A DNA stretch of 64,000 bases from Thiothrix sp. (GTDB lineage: Bacteria > Pseudomonadota > Gammaproteobacteria > Thiotrichales > Thiotrichaceae): NCBI RefSeq assembly GCF_028714775.1, contig NZ_JAQTLS010000005.1, positions 1 through 64,000 on the forward strand, written 5' to 3'. This document shows positions 60,418 through 64,000 of the stretch, piece after piece. The translations under genes and the position numbers were made by a program. Numbering within the stretch: the stretch's first letter is position 1; the number at the start of each line of letters is the position of its first letter. Below the pieces are notes generated by a model, which saw nothing but the letters and a program-made list of their open reading frames with translations, was not told the origin of the DNA and did not search any database.

Positions 60418-61019
60418 TATGCTTTACCTCCATCTTCACCGATCAGAATAGTGTCGTCGTTTTTGAAGTAGTATGGAGGTACTTCAAGGTTTGCACCGGC
60501 TGGAACGTTTTTGAATACGCGGCCTGCCAAATCGAAACGGGAGCCGTGGCATGGGCAATACCAACCACCTTTCCAATCAGCACCCAAGTCAGCCGGAGCC
60601 AACTCAGGACGGTAAGTGGGTGAGCACCCCAGATGGGTACAAATACCGACCAGCACCAGATACTGTTCTTTACCTTGGCGGGTACGTGCCCCGTTTTTGG
60701 CATATTCCGGCTGTTGCTTAACATTATCGGAATTTGGATCTTTCAAATTGCCATCGAGGCTCGGTAATGCTGCCAGCATTTCCGGGGTACGGTTAACAAG
60801 CCATACCGGCTTCCCACGCCAGATAACACGAATCAACTGACCCGGCTCCACCTTGCTCACGGAAACTTCGACTGGCGCACCTGCGGCAAGCGCACGCGCA
60901 CTAGGATTCCATGAGGAAAGGAAAGGAGCCGCAACCGCTGCCACACCTGCTGCACCCACCACGGAAGTGGCGGCAATCAGGATGCGGCGACGGCCTGTAT
61001 CTACTCCAGAATTTGCCAT
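60417..61019 (-). CDS. petA: Rieske iron-sulfur protein of the bc1 complex
   Basis: 200 residues from ATG 61019 (three codons after a less likely ATG). A twin-arginine-like N-terminus GRRRILIAATSVVGAAGVAA anchors it in the membrane. The 2Fe-2S ligands are in CTHLGCSP and CPCHGSRFDLAGR. First gene of petABC. Confidence 0.97.
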   Translation of the reverse strand: MANSGVDTGRRRILIAATSVVGAAGVAAVAAPFLSSWNPSARALAAGAPVEVSVSKVEPGQLIRVIWRGKPVWLVNRTPEMLAALPSLDGNLKDPNSDNVKQQPEYAKNGARTRQGKEQYLVLVGICTHLGCSPTYRPELAPADLGADWKGGWYCPCHGSRFDLAGRVFKNVPAGANLEVPPYYFKNDDTILIGEDGGKA

Positions 61020-61089
61020 CGTTAGCACTCTCCCAAATGTTCAAAACTTAACCTGCACATTCCTGCAAACCAGCAAAACCCCGCTTGCA

Positions 61090-61119
61090 ATAATGTTGAA
61101 TTTCTGCATTACCTGCCAA
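61090..61119 (-). promoter_or_regulatory. Candidate promoter for petABC
   Basis: On the minus strand TTGGCA (61119-61114), an 18-bp spacer and CATTAT (61095-61090), about 70 bp before the petA start. Alternative TAATAT boxes lie further upstream. The rest of 61020-61207 is non-coding. Confidence 0.4.
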
Positions 61120-61207
61120 GATGTGCCTATATTAGCGCACACTAAAACGCCATGTAGGATGTCCGAACTTCCACCTAAAATCAAGCGAAAATATACAATA
61201 ACCTGAC

Positions 61208-61963
61208 TTATACGGGGTTGTCGAGATCAAGGAAAATAGTGTCTAAGCCAAACTGCCCCGCCAAATGTTCCCCCAGCGCCTTAATGCCGTAGCGTTCGGT
61301 AGCATGATGCCCCGCACTAATATAGTGGATACCATTTTCACGGGCGCTGTGGACGGTATGCTCAGAAACTTCACCGCTCAAATACGCATCAGCGCCCAAC
61401 TCAAAGGCTTGCTGGATGTAACTTTGCGCCCCACCAGTACACCATGCAATACGCCGGATGGGGTGTTCACCGCCCGCAACCAACAAGGGCTTGCGCCCCA
61501 GCACGGCTTCCACTTGCTGACCGAAGGTTTCCAATGACAATGGCGCGGGCAAGGAACCGATATTACCAACACCTTGCAATTCGCGCTCGTCCATCACGCC
61601 TTCATTGAGGATACCCAGCAGCTTGCCCAATTGCGCGTTGTTGCCGAGTTCCGGGTGGGCATCCAATGGCAAGTGGTAGCCGAACAAATTAATGTCGTGT
61701 TTGAGCAGGGCGGCAAGGCGCTGTTTTTTCATGCCCCGAATGACGGGCGATTCATTTTTCCAGAAATAACCGTGGTGAACCAATACTGCATCGGCGTCAA
61801 GTTCCACCGCCGCATCCAGCAAAGCTTGGCTGGCAGTCACGCCCGTGACAATGCGACGCACTTCCGCCCTGCCCTCCACTTGCAAACCGTTGGGGCCGTA
61901 ATCGCGGAACTTAGCCACATTCAGCAGCTTATTGAGGTAGCTTTCGAGTTCGTCGCGCTTCAT
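61208..61963 (-). CDS. Nif3-like dinuclear metal centre protein (YbgI)
   Basis: 251 residues, the short single-domain form. Metal ligands appear in [29 protein letters not shown] and [20 protein letters not shown]. The family forms toroidal hexamers and may act as GTP cyclohydrolase I type 2-like hydrolase; the role is not established. ATGA overlap with hisC. Confidence 0.92.
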   Translation of the reverse strand: MKRDELESYLNKLLNVAKFRDYGPNGLQVEGRAEVRRIVTGVTASQALLDAAVELDADAVLVHHGYFWKNESPVIRGMKKQRLAALLKHDINLFGYHLPLDAHPELGNNAQLGKLLGILNEGVMDERELQGVGNIGSLPAPLSLETFGQQVEAVLGRKPLLVAGGEHPIRRIAWCTGGAQSYIQQAFELGADAYLSGEVSEHTVHSARENGIHYISAGHHATERYGIKALGEHLAGQFGLDTIFLDLDNPV

Positions 61964-63012
61964 AAGTCGGCGACGATCCGCAGGAATTCTGCCATTTCGT
62001 AATCCGTACCGATGGTGATGCGCAGGTATTCGTTGATGCGCGGCTTGTTGAAATAACGCACCAGCACCCCGCGCTTTTTCAATTCCAGATAAACCGCCTC
62101 GGCATTGCCTTCGGGTGGGCGGGCAAACACGAAGTTGGCGGCAGAAGACAGCACCGTAAAGCCCAAGGCGCTGAGCTTTTGCACGGTGGCTTCGCGGGTG
62201 CGGATGATTTTCTGGCGGGTTGCCTCGAAATACTCGCGGTCACGCATCGCGGCAGCAGCTCCGGCAATCGCCATGCGCCCCAGTGGGTAGGAGTTGAAGG
62301 AATTTTTCACCCGTTCCAGCGCTTCGATCAGGTGCGGATGCCCGACCGCGAAACCAACACGCAAGCCAGCCAGCGAGCGGGATTTGGAAAAGGTTTGCGC
62401 AACCAGCAGGTTCGGGTACTTCGCCACCAGTGGAATCGCGGTTTCTGCGCCGAAATCGACGTAGGCTTCATCAACCACCACTACCGAATTCGGGTTGGCT
62501 TGCAGCAATTGTTCGATAGCATCCAGCCCGACCGCCATGCCGGTGGGGGCATTGGGGTTGGGGAAAATGATGCCGCCGTTTTCACCGCTGTAATCCGCCA
62601 AGTTCAGGCTGAAATCGTCCCGCAGCGGGATTTGCCGTGCCGCTATCTGGTAGAGGGTGGCGTAAACCGGATAGAAACTGTAGCTGATGTCCGGGTACAG
62701 GATCGGGGCATCGTGCTTGAGCAAGCCGTGGAAGATGTGTGCCAGCACTTCATCCGAGCCGTTACCAACGAAAATGTTGGCGCGGGCAATACCGTAATAG
62801 TCGGCGATGGCGTCTTTGAGTTCATCCGCGTTCGGGTCGGGGTAGAGGCGCAGGGTTTCATCCGCTGCCGCGTGGATCGCAGCCAAGGCTTGCGGCGATG
62901 GCGGGTACGGGCATTCGTTGGTGTTCAGCTTGATGTAGCGCTGGTCTTTGGGCTGTTCGCCCGGCACATACGGGTCGAGGTCGTGTACCAGCTTGCTCCA
63001 GTATTGGCTCAT
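61960..63012 (-). CDS. hisC: Histidinol-phosphate aminotransferase
   Basis: A PLP transaminase in histidine synthesis. 350 residues from ATG 63012; the frame is open far upstream through GC-rich DNA that is not coding. [18 protein letters not shown] and the PLP-lysine block [18 protein letters not shown] are clear, with [10 protein letters not shown] and NFVFARPP. The HisC1/HisC2 subtype of gammaproteobacteria outside an his operon. Coupled to the Nif3-like gene. Confidence 0.95.
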   Translation of the reverse strand: MSQYWSKLVHDLDPYVPGEQPKDQRYIKLNTNECPYPPSPQALAAIHAAADETLRLYPDPNADELKDAIADYYGIARANIFVGNGSDEVLAHIFHGLLKHDAPILYPDISYSFYPVYATLYQIAARQIPLRDDFSLNLADYSGENGGIIFPNPNAPTGMAVGLDAIEQLLQANPNSVVVVDEAYVDFGAETAIPLVAKYPNLLVAQTFSKSRSLAGLRVGFAVGHPHLIEALERVKNSFNSYPLGRMAIAGAAAAMRDREYFEATRQKIIRTREATVQKLSALGFTVLSSAANFVFARPPEGNAEAVYLELKKRGVLVRYFNKPRINEYLRITIGTDYEMAEFLRIVADL

Positions 63013-63059
63013 GCGTGCTTCCGGCTGTGGGAGTGTAAAGGGGGGATGATATAGGGGAA

Positions 63060-63205
63060 AAGGTGCAGAAGAAACCCCCTCCACCGCTACGCGGCGGGCG
63101 CTCCCGTTGCAGCCGCACGCTGGCGCTGCTCCGCGACGCGCCTGCTCACGTCCGCCACGTCCGCGCAAGGATTCCGCCTCCGGCGGCTGCGGCTCCGCCG
63201 CCCTG
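63060..63205. other. GC-rich non-coding segment rich in short inverted repeats
   Basis: Between hisC and the FGE gene there are 205 bp without a gene. From about 63070 on it is very GC-rich and full of short palindromes, e.g. CCGCTACGCGGCGG, and GGCGGCTGCGGCTCCGCCGCC near 63180-63205, which can form a strong hairpin. The latter could terminate transcription of the upstream minus-strand FGE gene. Confidence 0.45.
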
Positions 63206-63217
63206 CCCGGCCTTAGC

Positions 63218-64000
63218 TCAATGACCTAGGGCAAGGCGAAAGCCCAAGTCGATGCCACGGTCATCAGGCTCGTTCCCGTAACGGTAGGCAGAACGCACGC
63301 CCCTGCCGTAGTAGAGCCACGAGCCGCCGCGAACGACGCGCAAAACGCCTGACTGTGAACCCTCCGGGTTCGTTACCGGCTCCGCCGGATAAGAACTGTA
63401 CCAATCCTGACACCATTCCCACACGTTACCGTGCATTTCGTACAGACCCCACGGATTCGCAGGAAGTGATTTGACCGAAACAGTTTTCCCAACATTGTCA
63501 TTGAAATTTACCTGCTGTGCCGTAATGTTATCACCAACAGAATAACGGGGCATTGTTCCTGCACGACAGGCATATTCCCACTGCGCTTCGGTTGGCAGTT
63601 TCGCCTTCAGGTCAGACGCTATACCATTCAGTGTACGGATAAAACCCTGTACATCATTCCAACTGACCGTTTCCACCGGATTGTTTGCGGTGTTCCTGAA
63701 AATGGAGCTGAAATGGGAAGGGTTGTTACCCATCACTGCCTTCCACAAAGCTTGGGTACAAGTGCTATCCGCCAACCAAAACCCTTGCGTCAACGTCACT
63801 TCATGCTGGATTTCATCACTTCCTCGCTCCTTTTCGGAGGCTGGCGACCCCATCAGGAACTTGCCCGGTTTGATCCAGCGGAAGCGTTGGATAACACCCT
63901 TCACATCCAGATCGGCATATCGCCCATAGCCATCCTCACCCATTACCTTTGCCCAAACGGGTTCTGCTTGCTTGGGCGCTGGGGATGGAGGAATGGGCGG
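63218..64000 (-). CDS. FGE/SUMF1 (formylglycine-generating-like) domain protein, N-terminus off window
   Basis: The frame is open through the window edge, so at least 260 residues and an unknown N-terminus. A proline-rich linker ([16 protein letters not shown]) precedes the FGE-sulfatase domain: [84 protein letters not shown] and [20 protein letters not shown]. The copper-site cysteine pair of true FGE is not obvious, so it is probably a binding or non-canonical enzyme domain. In conflict proteins such a domain is often the C-terminal part after a caspase, TIR or STAND region; the missing part decides. The in-frame ATG at 63943 is not a convincing start. Confidence 0.85.
   Translation of the reverse strand, partial: PPIPPSPAPKQAEPVWAKVMGEDGYGRYADLDVKGVIQRFRWIKPGKFLMGSPASEKERGSDEIQHEVTLTQGFWLADSTCTQALWKAVMGNNPSHFSSIFRNTANNPVETVSWNDVQGFIRTLNGIASDLKAKLPTEAQWEYACRAGTMPRYSVGDNITAQQVNFNDNVGKTVSVKSLPANPWGLYEMHGNVWEWCQDWYSSYPAEPVTNPEGSQSGVLRVVRGGSWLYYGRGVRSAYRYGNEPDDRGIDLGFRLALGH

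Overview
The window looks like chromosome from a gammaproteobacterium. A Thiothrix-like member of the Thiotrichales is my best guess, from protein flavour, moderate GC and a mixture of ordinary housekeeping operons with conflict genes; no rRNA or species marker is present to prove it. Most of the 64 kb is core metabolism: DNA ligase, cysteine synthase, acpS-pdxJ-recO-purL, the ndk-rlmN-pilW-rodZ-hisS-yfgM-bamB operon, trpDC, lgt-thyA, metA, the prkA-yeaH-spoVR stress operon, sspAB-folA-pyrC, the cytochrome bc1 operon, a Nif3-like gene and hisC.

Region by region. 0-1 kb: an SMI1/KNR4 (SUKH) gene, then tRNA-Cys and two identical tRNA-Gly genes. 1-9.5 kb (all minus): ligA, an AlbA_2/Schlafen-type regulator containing a 10-bp tandem repeat, a truncated SNF2 helicase joined to the tail of a destroyed rlmD, and cysM. 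9.6-17.1 kb: a membrane hybrid histidine kinase (plus) tail-to-tail with acpS-pdxJ-recO-purL (minus). 17.2-19.7 kb: an AT-richer tightly overlapping operon of a coiled-coil membrane protein, a zeta-type P-loop kinase, a 56-residue candidate antitoxin and a YjbQ protein. 19.7-28.4 kb: an exported glycosidase-like protein and the ndk to bamB operon. 28.4-33.4 kb: small envelope proteins, trpDC, lgt-thyA. 33.4-34.9 kb: two divergent PIN-domain toxin-antitoxin modules sharing a 132-bp regulatory region.

34.9-44.9 kb: metA with a P-loop ATPase, then a cluster of a membrane aminopropyltransferase, EcsC, DUF350, a 55-residue small protein, two zinc-ribbon DUF4178 proteins and an ATP-grasp ligase, beside an OmpR-type two-component system. 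A 45-bp element (37 of 45 identical) occurs upstream of both the ATP-grasp gene and the DUF4178 pair, suggesting co-regulation. I read this as a candidate polyamine or peptide envelope-modification system. 45.0-48.4 kb: a two-gene conflict system, an EACC1-like protein followed by a CHAT protease-STAND NTPase-TPR protein whose repeats contain a perfect 114-bp duplication. 48.4-63.0 kb: mostly housekeeping operons. At the right edge a formylglycine-generating-enzyme-like (FGE/SUMF1) domain runs off the window and is probably the C-terminal part of a larger conflict protein.

The most interesting parts are the EACC1/CHAT-STAND module, the polyamine/ATP-grasp/DUF350/DUF4178 cluster with its duplicated control element, the SNF2-rlmD deletion scar, and the zeta-kinase operon with its overlooked small gene. 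All calls are from reading the sequence; no database search was run.
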